Assembly: GCA_002356515.1 (NCBI GenBank)
Contig: AP017605.1
Location: forward strand, 5,751,020 to 5,815,019
DNA length: 64,000 nt
From: Mesorhizobium loti
GTDB lineage: Bacteria; Pseudomonadota; Alphaproteobacteria; Rhizobiales; Rhizobiaceae
Reading direction: 5' to 3'
Part shown: positions 47,381 to 55,421 of the stretch, one piece after another
Numbering within the stretch: position 1 is the first letter of the stretch
Layout: every line of letters begins with the position of its first letter
Translations under genes and position numbers: made by a program
The notes under the pieces: model-generated
What the model was told of the DNA's origin: nothing
Database searches by the model: none
Seen by the model: only the letters and a program-made list of their open reading frames with translations

Positions 47381-47877
47381 CTCGATCGCTCGATTCCCTT
47401 GGGTCGAGGCAAGACCGTCTCAAGCGATAAACGGCCAGGACCACCTACTGCAAGCGTTGCAAGGCCGCCCAGGTAAAGCAGGATTATTTCGTAGCCGACA
47501 GGCCCGAACCGGATCCCTCTGGCGGTCACTTCGGCAAACTTCACTGAGAAGAATCCGTATTGGGAATGGACTGTGAACAATGCAGTCAAAAGCACGATCG
47601 CCATCGGCACACTGGCGAGCGGAATGAACGCGCCCGCCAGCACAGCGCCACCGCCGACAAGTTCAACCAGCGTAGTCAGCCATGCCAGCAATTGAGGCAC
47701 TGGGACTCCCAATGTCTGAAGCACGACGCCAAAGCTTTCCGGCCCTCTGCTGAGTTTGGCGTAGCCATGGGCCAGAAAGCCAAGGCCTACGATCAACCTT
47801 ATCGGCAACGGCGCCCACCCGGCAGCAGCACTTGAAGGGGAGAATGTGGTTCTTGAGAAAAGTTGACGGAAACGCAT
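47377..47877 (-). CDS. DoxX family membrane protein
   Basis: A 166-aa protein with four membrane spans. LPIRLIVGLGFLAHGYAKLS opens the first span and LTTLVELVGGGAVLAGAFI the second, typical of DoxX/DoxD-like quinone-linked proteins. ATG 47877 is chosen by comparison with the family although the ribosome site is weak. Coupled to two GNAT genes downstream. Confidence 0.85.
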   Translation of the reverse strand: MRFRQLFSRTTFSPSSAAAGWAPLPIRLIVGLGFLAHGYAKLSRGPESFGVVLQTLGVPVPQLLAWLTTLVELVGGGAVLAGAFIPLASVPMAIVLLTALFTVHSQYGFFSVKFAEVTARGIRFGPVGYEIILLYLGGLATLAVGGPGRLSLETVLPRPKGIERSR

Positions 47878-48123
47878 CCTGCGAACTTTCTTGTATGTGC
47901 GGTGTGTGAGAAGTCGGCACCGTCGGAAAGAATCCGAGGTGGACGACGTTGACAGTTCGTTGTTCGCTCCGCGTCGGCTGACTGTTACGGGGCTCACAGC
48001 AACGTGACCGCCACCTGAAAATTCTCAACAAGAGTAGGACCTCAAATCGCCGGTGCATCAGACAAACGTGCGAGCTCAGGAATCGCGTGTGTGGCGTCCA
48101 GGCCGGTGAGGACAAGGCTTCTG

Positions 48124-48831
48124 TCACGCCGATTTCAAAACATAGGCCTCGTCGAAGTCCGCGAGCTTCGGATACGCGATGGTAGGGGCATATGCGAGGC
48201 TGAGGACGCGCTCACGGTAACGATCGAGCTGCATCCGGCGCTCGCCACCGCTGATGCGAACTGGTGCATGCACCAGGAATGGCTCGATCACCGTGAAGCC
48301 AACAAAGTAGAGTATCCCGTGGTTGATTGGGAACAGGATTTCATTGATAGGCCCGTTTAGTCCGCGGTCGGAATAGATCGGCTGCGGTCCGCCGATTGTG
48401 ACGGAACACATTGCGCGCTTGCCTACGAAAACGCCGCGATCATACCATTTGCCGCCGCCATAGATGCGGCCGCCTGACGCGAACACTCGGTCAACCCAGC
48501 CCTTGAGGATTGCCGGTAGTCCGAACCACCAGAGCGGGAACTGCAGGATCAGCGCGTCGCACCAGAAAAGCTTGTCCATCTCCGCCTGGATGTCGGCAGC
48601 AAATCCGTCAAAGGCTGCCGCATTCGCCTCCTCGGCCTGCTGTCGGTAGTAGTTCGCGTCGCGCACGGTCGTAAAGTTGCGGCGATCCGACACCGGATTG
48701 AAGCCCATGGCGTAAAGATCGGAGACGACGACCTGATGCCCTGCCGCAGACAGCGCCTCTTGTGCTGCGCGGGTGAGGGCGCCGTTGAAACTGTTGGGCT
48801 CGGGGTGGGCATGAATGATGAAGACGCGCAC
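48124..48831 (-). CDS. NAD(P)H:quinone oxidoreductase, flavodoxin-like fold
   Basis: A 235-aa FMN/FAD protein (Flavodoxin_2). MRVFIIHAHPEPNSFNGALT is the phosphate-binding start and the LILQFPLWWFGLPAILKGWVDRVF segment is the family hallmark. It reduces quinones by two electrons, limiting radical formation. It follows the bufABC-doxX genes by 28 bp, so it probably belongs to the same copper-responsive operon (inference). Confidence 0.9.
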   Translation of the reverse strand: MRVFIIHAHPEPNSFNGALTRAAQEALSAAGHQVVVSDLYAMGFNPVSDRRNFTTVRDANYYRQQAEEANAAAFDGFAADIQAEMDKLFWCDALILQFPLWWFGLPAILKGWVDRVFASGGRIYGGGKWYDRGVFVGKRAMCSVTIGGPQPIYSDRGLNGPINEILFPINHGILYFVGFTVIEPFLVHAPVRISGGERRMQLDRYRERVLSLAYAPTIAYPKLADFDEAYVLKSA

Positions 48832-48859
48832 CGTGTGCCTCGCTACTCAGTTGAAATGT

Positions 48860-49336
48860 TCACTTTCCGAACGCCGAGAAAGCCCGCTCGGCGACATGGT
48901 CGAGGGAGAACACGCCGGCGCCACGTGTCAGCACCAGAAGGAGCAACGAGGCCCACAGAAGATGCTCGGCCCAGTTTTCCGGAAATACGAAGATCTGGAT
49001 CACCGATACGACACCGAGCAGCATCAGAGCGCCGATGCGCGAAAAGAGCCCTAACAAAAGCAGCACCGATCCGGTGATTTCGGCGGCTGTCGCCAGCGGC
49101 GCCGCAATCGACGGATCGATGAACGGTAGGTTGTATTCGCTGGCGAACAGCTGCAGCGTCACAGGCCAGGACGCCAGCTTGCTCTGCGCCGATTGCCAGA
49201 AGACATGCGCCACCGCAATACGGGCGGCGAGCTGGATCAGCGAGAATGGAATGCTTTCAGGCAATTTGATGATGCGCCTGTAGACACCAACAAGGCCAGT
49301 TGGGCCAGTCGAGGAATGATCTGAAATTGCGGTCAT
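48860..49336 (-). CDS. DoxX family membrane protein of the bufferin operon
   Basis: A 158-aa membrane protein with four spans. IQLAARIAVAHVFWQSAQSK and AEITGSVLLLLGLFSRIGA fit DoxX. ATG 49336 follows GGAGAC; an ATG at 49348 would overlap the bufC stop and has no site. Bufferin operons usually end in a DoxX gene (called bufD in Caulobacter). Confidence 0.85.
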   Translation of the reverse strand: MTAISDHSSTGPTGLVGVYRRIIKLPESIPFSLIQLAARIAVAHVFWQSAQSKLASWPVTLQLFASEYNLPFIDPSIAAPLATAAEITGSVLLLLGLFSRIGALMLLGVVSVIQIFVFPENWAEHLLWASLLLLVLTRGAGVFSLDHVAERAFSAFGK

Positions 49337-49347
49337 GACAGTCTCCA

Positions 49348-50133
49348 TCAGTTTGAGAGGGGATGTATCGGGATATGCACGTCCGTAACGAGCCCGTCGC
49401 CAAACAGACGCACGAGCGCGGACACGAGATCGAATGACGGATCGAGAGCGAGGGCGCGGCCCATGGCGTGTTCGAGGCCGAGGCCGTGCTTCAACGAATG
49501 CCGGAACGCAAAGTTCGCACGATCGAGAAGAACCAGACGAACATTATCCCCGGCCCGCCACAACGCCACGCGTTGAGGGCGCCTTATCCAGGCACTCTGC
49601 TGGTCGATAGTCGCCTCTTGCTGGTGCGCCGTCCAAACGGACAGGATCGACCAGTGCGAAACGATCAGCCGCAGGGAGGGCTGCAACAGGATATCGGGCG
49701 AGGGTCCCAGATTGGTGCTGTCATATTCAGACAGGGTTCGCGACGGCAGGCAAACTGCGTCGAGCGCTTCTGCGATGGTCCATTCGAGCCGTGCGGTCTC
49801 GGCCACGATCGGCATGTCGGAAAGTGTGTCGATCGTCTTCAGGAAGCGCGGGAAGCCGGCGCCATAACGCGCCAGCCGCGACTCCACCGGCGGATGCCGT
49901 CGAATGAACTCGCTGGCTACGAAACGGAAGAACCGTTCATCGACAAGGCGAACCGTGACGGGAAACACCGCCATCAGGACCGAAGTGAGCGAACTGCGAG
50001 TGTTGTTTTGGTAGATACGCAGGCGCGCCAAAGGATCGGCCTTGCCGGCGGTCAAAATTTTTGCGGCAACCAACGGCTCCATGGCAAGCACCGAGCGCGC
50101 GATGGTGGTCTGCAAGTCTTCAAGCGGCAGCAT
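49348..50133 (-). CDS. bufC: BufC/HvfC-like RiPP maturation partner (DUF2063)
   Basis: A 261-aa protein of the DUF2063 family, the partner of DUF692 iron oxygenases in RiPP maturation; it recruits the precursor to the enzyme. RIYQNNTRSSLTSVLMAVFP near residue 40 and FIRRHPPVESRLARYGAGFP are family blocks. It overlaps the bufB gene end by 14 bp and is followed after 11 bp by doxX. Confidence 0.88.
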   Translation of the reverse strand: MLPLEDLQTTIARSVLAMEPLVAAKILTAGKADPLARLRIYQNNTRSSLTSVLMAVFPVTVRLVDERFFRFVASEFIRRHPPVESRLARYGAGFPRFLKTIDTLSDMPIVAETARLEWTIAEALDAVCLPSRTLSEYDSTNLGPSPDILLQPSLRLIVSHWSILSVWTAHQQEATIDQQSAWIRRPQRVALWRAGDNVRLVLLDRANFAFRHSLKHGLGLEHAMGRALALDPSFDLVSALVRLFGDGLVTDVHIPIHPLSN

Positions 50134-51154
50134 GATATCCTCCCTGTATTATTGGCGGCAACGCTAACGGCATGACCTGTCCGGCCTTGGCGACAGCAAA
50201 TGCCGCAAGCACGGGCATGCCTGTCCTTGCCTCGGTTTCGAAGGAAACGAGGGTGGACTGTGGTCGGGGTTTTGCGGCCGCCGTTTGTCTCGCGGCCTGC
50301 TTGCGGTTGAACATGATCGAAGCGGAAAGCATGTCGGCCCACATCGCTTCGCCGAGCAGCACATCGAGAACAGGAACATCGGTGTCCCATTCGATCAGGG
50401 TAGGGCGCGGTCCAAGCCGACTTATGGCATGCTGGTAGAGCGCCCAGACAACCGGTGGCACGCGCGAGCCATGATCGTCGATGAGCACGGTGTCGGTCCC
50501 GACGTGATTGGTCGCATGTCCGGCAAGATGGATCTCACCGATAGCCTCTACTGGCAGCGCATCGATGAAGGCTTTTGGATCATATTGGAGGTTGTGCGCC
50601 GAAACCTGGACATTGTTGACATCCAGCAGCAGGCCACAGCCGGTCCGCGCGACGAGCTCGGCCAGGAATTCGGCCTCGTTCATAGAGGAATCCACAAAGG
50701 CGACATAGGCAGACAGATTTTCGATCAGCACCTGCCGCCCCAGCGCGCCCTGGACAGTCTCGACATTGCGCGCCACGATCGCCAGCGCCTCTTCGTCATA
50801 GCGCAGCGGCAACAGGTCGTTCAGGTAGGCGCCGTCGGCCACGCTCCAAGCGAGATGTTCCGAGACGAGATCGGGCTGGAAGCGCTCGCAGACCTTGCGC
50901 AGCCTTTCCAGATGATCGCGGTCCACTCCTCGCGCGCTGCCCAGCGAGAGGCCAACGCCATGAACCGATAGCGGATAGATTTGGCGCAGCCGGTCCAACG
51001 CTTCGACGCCGGCGCCGTGTCCCATGTAGTTCTCGGCATGAACTTCGAGCCAGCCAGCGGAGGGTCTGCGGGTCAGCATCTCGCTGATGTGAGGTGAGCG
51101 AAGACCGATGCCCGCTGATGCGGGGATCGAGAGGCGCTGAAATGCACGGGACAT
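50120..51154 (-). CDS. bufB: BufB multinuclear non-heme iron oxidative enzyme (DUF692)
   Basis: A 344-aa TIM-barrel enzyme of the DUF692 (MNIO) family, relatives of which (MbnB, BufB) oxidise cysteines of peptide precursors with two or three iron ions. Metal-ligand-like stretches are WLEVHAENYM, SVHGVGLSLGS, VSEHLAWS, VLIENLSAY, LLLDVNNVQVSA, EIHLAGHA, DDHG and LIEWDTDVP. Carboxy tail of about 60 residues is low in family likeness. It is directly downstream of the bufA precursor gene and acts on it (inference from order). Confidence 0.92.
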   Translation of the reverse strand: MSRAFQRLSIPASAGIGLRSPHISEMLTRRPSAGWLEVHAENYMGHGAGVEALDRLRQIYPLSVHGVGLSLGSARGVDRDHLERLRKVCERFQPDLVSEHLAWSVADGAYLNDLLPLRYDEEALAIVARNVETVQGALGRQVLIENLSAYVAFVDSSMNEAEFLAELVARTGCGLLLDVNNVQVSAHNLQYDPKAFIDALPVEAIGEIHLAGHATNHVGTDTVLIDDHGSRVPPVVWALYQHAISRLGPRPTLIEWDTDVPVLDVLLGEAMWADMLSASIMFNRKQAARQTAAAKPRPQSTLVSFETEARTGMPVLAAFAVAKAGQVMPLALPPIIQGGYHAAA

Positions 51155-51196
51155 CGGTCTGCTCCTTCCAATGGGGTTGGCTCGAAGTCTGATCGG

Positions 51197-51466
51197 TTAG
51201 GCCTTAGGCTTGTCGCTGCCGCCAGCGATCTTCGCGCAGCTGCCGGCGGGCACGTAGAGCCACGAATCCGGCTGGTTGTCGGCTGTGGAGGTGCCGGCGC
51301 AGGAATGCGTCGCGGTCTGGCAGTCGTTCTGGCCAGCCTTGACGACGCCGTAGCACTTTTCGAAGGCGAAGGCGGGCTTGGCAGCTGGGCCGCTATAGGC
51401 GGCCGTTGTGGCCAGCGAAGTGGCGGCCGCTAGGGCCGATCCGATGAGGGTTTTGGCGTTGATCAC
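51197..51466 (-). CDS. bufA: Bufferin-type RiPP precursor (DUF2282)
   Basis: An 89-aa secreted precursor. A Sec-type signal (about 1-23; [20 protein letters not shown]) precedes the core [20 protein letters not shown] with CAGTS, and a later [17 protein letters not shown]. The four cysteines (38, 49, 56, 77) match the DUF2282/BufA1 pattern; BufB converts some of them to copper-binding heterocycles in characterised bufferins, which protect the periplasm from copper. GTG 51466 is used, seven bases after GGAGA; the longer ATG frame to 51523 would hide the signal peptide. Confidence 0.9.
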   Translation of the reverse strand: MINAKTLIGSALAAATSLATTAAYSGPAAKPAFAFEKCYGVVKAGQNDCQTATHSCAGTSTADNQPDSWLYVPAGSCAKIAGGSDKPKA

Positions 51467-51561
51467 AGACGTGTCTCCTGGTTGCGTTTCGAGGGAAAGA
51501 CCGACCTTGCGGCCTGTCTGCAAGCAGTGTCCCCGATCCGGCGGCCGAGCTGAAATGCTGT

Positions 51562-51588
51562 CTCGGCATGGATTTGATACGCGGTCAC
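51562..51588 (-). promoter_or_regulatory. Possible ECF-sigma promoter upstream of bufA
   Basis: On the minus strand GTGACC (51588-51583) and CGAG (51565-51562) are 17 bp apart, about 96 bp before the bufA start. This resembles the GTAACC-N16-CGAA element of Caulobacter SigF, which controls bufferin genes there. The match is imperfect and needs testing. Confidence 0.25.
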
Positions 51589-51612
51589 TATGTTGAAGCC
51601 CCTGCCAAGCAA

Positions 51613-51641
51613 AAGCCCTCCGGCGGGGAACCGGAGGGCTT
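51613..51641 (-). terminator. Rho-independent terminator after the patatin-like gene
   Basis: An 11-bp perfect stem AAGCCCTCCGG / CCGGAGGGCTT with a 7-nt loop, followed on the minus strand by TTTTGCTT. It ends the patatin-like gene (51697-52554) and isolates the buf operon. Confidence 0.75.
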
Positions 51642-51696
51642 GGCGCCTGCGTTAGTGAGCGGGCGAAGCAGGCGCGGCTAGGCGGGAGGGAGGCGC

Positions 51697-52554
51697 CTAG
51701 ACATATTTCCCTTTTTTCTCGACGGCGGAGCGGTCGTCCGCGAAATGGTCGGCCATAAGCCAGTCCTCAACTTTCTTCCGCCCTCTGTCGCGCATGGCGG
51801 TCAGTTCACCCCAGTCGGTCCAGGGCCTTAAAAACATCGTTGCGCCAGCCCGGTGCGCAGTGTCGAAGATGGTCTGTGTCCGGGCCAAATTCGGGGTGCC
51901 GGGCATGGCGGCGACGCGATGATCCGAACAGGGCGTCATGGACCCTGAGGGCTTGCCGGCGATGATCAACTGGGCACCTGGTTCAATGGCCTGGAACGAT
52001 GGCAAAACCGAAACGTCCCCGTCACCCCAGTAGGTGTCACCGTCGATCTCCACGGCCGGGAACAGGAATGGGACCGTCGCCGCTGCTAGGATAATATCGA
52101 TCGACAATTGATCGCTTGGGAAGACCTTCACAGCATCGGTGCGGGCATTCGAAGCCACGATGTTGAGTTTCACAGGACAGGTCTTCTTACGGATCTCCGC
52201 AATTTCGATTGTCTGCTCCAGGATGGATCTCAGAGGGCTGGCCTTCTCTGCCATCAACATCGATGCGTGACTGACGCGTCGCCAGAAATTGGTGAGTGCC
52301 GTGCGTGCACCACGCTGGCCGCCCAGGGCCAGACCATAGGCGAGAACCGCGGCTTCCATCGCGCCGAACCCGGACGCTGTAATGTTGCCGAAGCAAAGGT
52401 CGGGCTGATCCAGCAAGCGGTCGAGAACGCCCCAGACAAACGCGCCGTGTGCATCGTTTGCCACGACAATGTCGACAGGTTGCCGGTCGTCCATCGCACG
52501 GCCTGCGCCGCCTACGGAGGTTCGGCTGGTTTCGATTCCGGTCTGGATATGCAT
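51697..52554 (-). CDS. Patatin-like protein lacking the catalytic serine
   Basis: A 285-aa protein aligning by eye with the patatin at 59206-60363: both have the oxyanion region, the nucleophile elbow and the late DG block. Here the elbow reads [12 protein letters not shown] where the active copy has IGTSIGAINAA, so Gly62 stands where the nucleophilic Ser should be. The oxyanion run GGGALG is replaced by NDAHGA. The late motif reads YWGDGDVS instead of YWDGG. It is probably not a normal lipase and may be a binding or regulatory pseudoenzyme (inference). ATG 52554 follows GGAGA. It is divergent from a small secreted-protein gene. Confidence 0.75.
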   Translation of the reverse strand: MHIQTGIETSRTSVGGAGRAMDDRQPVDIVVANDAHGAFVWGVLDRLLDQPDLCFGNITASGFGAMEAAVLAYGLALGGQRGARTALTNFWRRVSHASMLMAEKASPLRSILEQTIEIAEIRKKTCPVKLNIVASNARTDAVKVFPSDQLSIDIILAAATVPFLFPAVEIDGDTYWGDGDVSVLPSFQAIEPGAQLIIAGKPSGSMTPCSDHRVAAMPGTPNLARTQTIFDTAHRAGATMFLRPWTDWGELTAMRDRGRKKVEDWLMADHFADDRSAVEKKGKYV

Positions 52555-52640
52555 CGTGTTGGTCTCCATCCCATAACGCCGCTAGGGGCGTTCGATGAAG
52601 AGACTGCCGCATCATCTGCTGCTGGCGAAATGCCAAGCTG

Positions 52641-52669
52641 GCATGAACTCCATAGGTAGATTGCATTGG
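52641..52669. promoter_or_regulatory. Shared 29-bp upstream motif, copy A
   Basis: GCATGAACTCCATAGG, then a TGCATTGG end. Copies B (53099-53127) and C (53642-53670) have the same layout. Copy A lies in the divergent region of the patatin-like gene and the first small secreted protein gene. It looks like a LysR-type operator; copy C is upstream of a lysR gene. Confidence 0.5.
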
Positions 52670-52785
52670 TCGCCATCGCGTGCCCGTCGCAAGTTTGGTT
52701 GCCAGGCAAACCAGAGGGGTTGGTTGTTTTGACCAGCACGACGATCGTCGCCTAGGCAATCGATCGACAGCCAAAGGAATGCGTC

Positions 52786-53061
52786 ATGAAAATACGAGCC
52801 TTGTATGTAGGGGTGATTGCTCTCGGTCTTCTTGCGGGAGGCGCCTCCGCCGACCCCCTCAGCGATCTGGCATCTTTCCCCTCGTTCTACAAAGATGCCG
52901 GGATGAAAACGATGAAGCCGATGGCTGAGTTCAAGAAGGCGTGGCGAGCCACGCCAAAGCGAGATCGGGCCGCAATGAAGAGGGCGTGCAACGACCCGGC
53001 GATGAGCAAGGCACATGCGCCGTTCTGCGCAAACGTCCTGGCGCTTGGTGGCGCCAAATAG
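52786..53061 (+). CDS. Small secreted protein, two-cysteine family (copy 1)
   Basis: A 91-aa protein with a Sec signal peptide (MKIRALYVGVIALGLLAGGA, cleavage near ASA/DP) and a 68-aa, Lys/Met-rich mature part. Mature features: YKDAGMKTMKPMAEFKKAW and CNDPAMSKAHAPFC with two cysteines 13 apart. The next gene on this strand (53254-53529) encodes a clear paralogue. No function is known to me; periplasmic location and neighbours suggest a stress or metal role (inference). Confidence 0.75.
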   Translation: MKIRALYVGVIALGLLAGGASADPLSDLASFPSFYKDAGMKTMKPMAEFKKAWRATPKRDRAAMKRACNDPAMSKAHAPFCANVLALGGAK

Positions 53062-53098
53062 CTGCAAGTCAGGCCATCAGTGGCTGGCTACAGAACCG

Positions 53099-53127
53099 GC
53101 ATAAACTCCATACGCAGATGGCATTGG
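53099..53127. promoter_or_regulatory. Shared 29-bp upstream motif, copy B
   Basis: GCATAAACTCCATACG followed by a GGCATTGG end, 127 bp upstream of the second small secreted-protein gene, at the same distance and orientation as copy A has to the first. Confidence 0.5.
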
Positions 53128-53253
53128 CAACTCCCACACCGATTGCAGCAAAGTGCATCCCGGCAAGGAGGGACCACAGAGTTCTAAATTGCTGTCGATA
53201 ATTACTGCAGTCCTCGATGGGACGATTGCTCAACTCCAGAGAAGGATCATACC

Positions 53254-53529
53254 ATGAATATCAAAGCTATCTGCCTCGGCGCCTTCGCACTTTCCGTTCT
53301 GAGCGGCGTTGCTTTCGCCGGCGTGCTCGACGAGCCGTCCAATATGCAGCCTTTCTTCACCGACGCCGGCATGAAGACGATGAAATCGGATGCCGACTTC
53401 AAAGCAGCCTGGGGCGCCATGTCGAAGGACAAACGGGATGCCATGAAGAAAGAATGCAACGACGCAGCGATGAGCAAGCCCCATGCCGAATTCTGCGTGA
53501 AAGTTCATCAGCTCGGCGGCAACAGCTGA
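53254..53529 (+). CDS. Small secreted protein, two-cysteine family (copy 2)
   Basis: A 91-aa paralogue of the 52786-53061 protein, the same length and layout. Signal peptide MNIKAICLGAFALSVLSGVA with cleavage near AFA/GV, then FFTDAGMKTMKSDADFKAAW and CNDAAMSKPHAEFC. The mature cores share the GMKTMK and CND-AMSK-HA-FC blocks. It probably arose by tandem duplication together with its upstream motif. Function unknown. Confidence 0.75.
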   Translation: MNIKAICLGAFALSVLSGVAFAGVLDEPSNMQPFFTDAGMKTMKSDADFKAAWGAMSKDKRDAMKKECNDAAMSKPHAEFCVKVHQLGGNS

Positions 53530-53641
53530 ACGTCACCCTGGCTTTCCAGAGCGCGACGGCGAGCAAGTTGCTCGCCGCCGTCCCCTATGTCCCGCCAAAG
53601 CCTTTCAGTGGCGCCAAACCGCGCCAACCCATGACGATATG

Positions 53642-53670
53642 CTATGAACTTTATAGCAGCGGTGCATTGG
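53642..53670. promoter_or_regulatory. Shared 29-bp upstream motif, copy C
   Basis: CTATGAACTTTATAGC followed by a TGCATTGG end; with the preceding G it contains the perfect inverted repeat GCTAT-N7-ATAGC. It lies 69 bp before the lysR start, fitting LysR autoregulation and control of copies A and B (inference). Confidence 0.55.
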
Positions 53671-53738
53671 AACGTTGATGTCGTTTGCGGCAAGGTTCGG
53701 TTGAGCAAAAAAGGACTACGCAACGGGGACAAATCGGC

Positions 53739-54653
53739 ATGGACATTCATCACATCCGCTACTTCCTTGCCGTGTGCGAGACGCGAAATTTCACGCGCGC
53801 CGGCGAAAAGTGCAATGTCACCCAGCCAGCGCTGTCTCGCGCCATCCAGCAGCTCGAAGACGAGGTCGGCGGCCTGCTGTTTCGCCGCGAGCGAAACCTA
53901 ACCCACCTTACCGATCTTGGCGTGCTGCTGCGCCCTCGTTTCCAGCAGATCCTCGACGAGCTGACCGGAGTGCGGCAGGAAGCGTCGAGATTCTTGTGCC
54001 TGGAAAATGCCGACCTCAAAGTTGGCGTCATGTGCACCATCGGGCCGCGCCGCTTCACCGGCCTGCTGACCGACTTCAACCGACGCCAGCAGGGCATCCA
54101 GCTGCAGCTGGTCGAGGGCGTGCCAGCATCGCTCTCTCAGCTGCTTGAGTCAGGCGAGATCGACGTCGCCATCATGGCGTCGAGCGACAGCTTTCCGGAC
54201 CGATTCGATGTCACGCCACTTTATCGCGAACGCTTTGTTCTGGCCTTTCCAAACGGCCATCGGCTGGCTCGCAACGACAATGTCGCCATCTCCGAACTCG
54301 ACGGTGAAAACTATCTCAGGCGGCTCAACTGCGAGTATCGTGATCACCTCGCCGGACTGTGCACCGACCGCGGCGTGAAGCTCAGGATCTCCTACGCCAG
54401 CGAGCGCGAGGACTGGATCCAGAATATGGTTTCAGGCGGACTTGGGATCTGCTTCATCCCGGAGTTCAGCGCAGTGATCCCGGGCTTGCAGGTCCGGCCC
54501 GTCATCGATCCCGAAGTCTGGCGGGAAGTGTCCCTGGTCGTCGTCGCGGGACGCAGGTTCTCGCCGGCGGCATCGGCCTTCGTCAACAGCGTCAAGGCGC
54601 ATGGCTGGCCGGAAAGTGCCATAGCCCAGGCACTCCACAAGACCGCAGCCTGA
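53739..54653 (+). CDS. LysR-family transcriptional regulator
   Basis: A 304-aa regulator: amino-terminal winged helix (FTRAGEKCNVTQPALSRAIQ followed by QLEDEVGG) and a carboxy effector domain of about residues 90-290. ATG 53739 opens MDIHHIRYFLAVCETRNFTR as in the family; the frame to 53685 has no site. It follows two small secreted protein genes that share the 29-bp motif with its promoter, so it probably controls them. It resembles the LysR at 57200-58111. Confidence 0.9.
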   Translation: MDIHHIRYFLAVCETRNFTRAGEKCNVTQPALSRAIQQLEDEVGGLLFRRERNLTHLTDLGVLLRPRFQQILDELTGVRQEASRFLCLENADLKVGVMCTIGPRRFTGLLTDFNRRQQGIQLQLVEGVPASLSQLLESGEIDVAIMASSDSFPDRFDVTPLYRERFVLAFPNGHRLARNDNVAISELDGENYLRRLNCEYRDHLAGLCTDRGVKLRISYASEREDWIQNMVSGGLGICFIPEFSAVIPGLQVRPVIDPEVWREVSLVVVAGRRFSPAASAFVNSVKAHGWPESAIAQALHKTAA

Positions 54654-54725
54654 AACAAACTCCAAGAAATTCTGGCACGGCGTGGCATGTGATGCCATGC
54701 GTCTGCGTGCAGCCATCATGGCTCA

Positions 54726-54744
54726 CGATAGTTTTCAGGTATCG
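54726..54744. promoter_or_regulatory. LysR-type box upstream of the cupin gene
   Basis: CGATAGTTTTCAGGTATCG is a perfect 5-bp inverted repeat (CGATA / TATCG) around 9 bp, with the T-N11-A core typical of LysR operators. It is 103 bp before the cupin start and 73 bp after the lysR stop. Confidence 0.45.
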
Positions 54745-54846
54745 AATTGAAAGCCAGTCAGCATTTCTCTTTCTTCGCGGCTCCGATCACTCTCCCTGTC
54801 ATGCCCCGCCTCCCGCGTTTGGGCACCGACAAAGGAGAAATACAAG

Positions 54847-55329
54847 ATGGCTACCAAGAAACTCAACCTCGCGTTTGCGGTCGGGCTGCTTTCCGCAACT
54901 GCTGCCTTTTCCGCTGCTCCGGCCTTCGCCGGCGACTGCCCTGCCGGCCAGGCCGCCACGACCGACATCCAGGAACATCCAAGCAAGCCGGTCGGCGTCG
55001 TCGACACGATTCTCTCCGCGATCGATCTGAGCAGCAAGGGCGAGGCCTGGAAAGGCAACATGCTGCGCCTGCGCAAGCTCGTCGTGCAGCCGGGCGGCGT
55101 CGTGCCGTGGCATGAGCACAATGTCCGCCCAGCTAACATTATCGTCGTCGAAGGCTCGATCACCGAATATCGCAGCACCTGCAAGGTCGGCATCGAGCAT
55201 CCGGCTGGCGACGTGACCGCCGAGTTCGGCCAGCTCGCTCACTGGTGGAAGAACAACGGCAAGGTGCCTGCGGTGCTCTATTCGGCCGACGTCCTGCCAC
55301 CGACAATGCACGAAGACCACATGATGTGA
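54847..55329 (+). CDS. Periplasmic cupin-domain protein
   Basis: A 160-aa exported cupin. The signal peptide (MATKKLNLAFAVGLLSATAA to AFA/GD) is followed by a beta-barrel with metal-ligand-like VVPWHEHNVRPANIIVVEG. Two cysteines (in GDCPAG and STCKVG) could form a disulfide. ATG 54847 follows AAAGGAG. The MFS gene follows by 92 bp. Substrate unknown. Confidence 0.8.
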   Translation: MATKKLNLAFAVGLLSATAAFSAAPAFAGDCPAGQAATTDIQEHPSKPVGVVDTILSAIDLSSKGEAWKGNMLRLRKLVVQPGGVVPWHEHNVRPANIIVVEGSITEYRSTCKVGIEHPAGDVTAEFGQLAHWWKNNGKVPAVLYSADVLPPTMHEDHMM

Positions 55330-55421
55330 GCCGCTCGGCGCGGCGAACAGATTCCAGCATCAGCAACTGAAAGCGCGTCCTCGGGTGATCTCCTGGGGAC
55401 GTGTGGCCACGGAGCCTTGTC

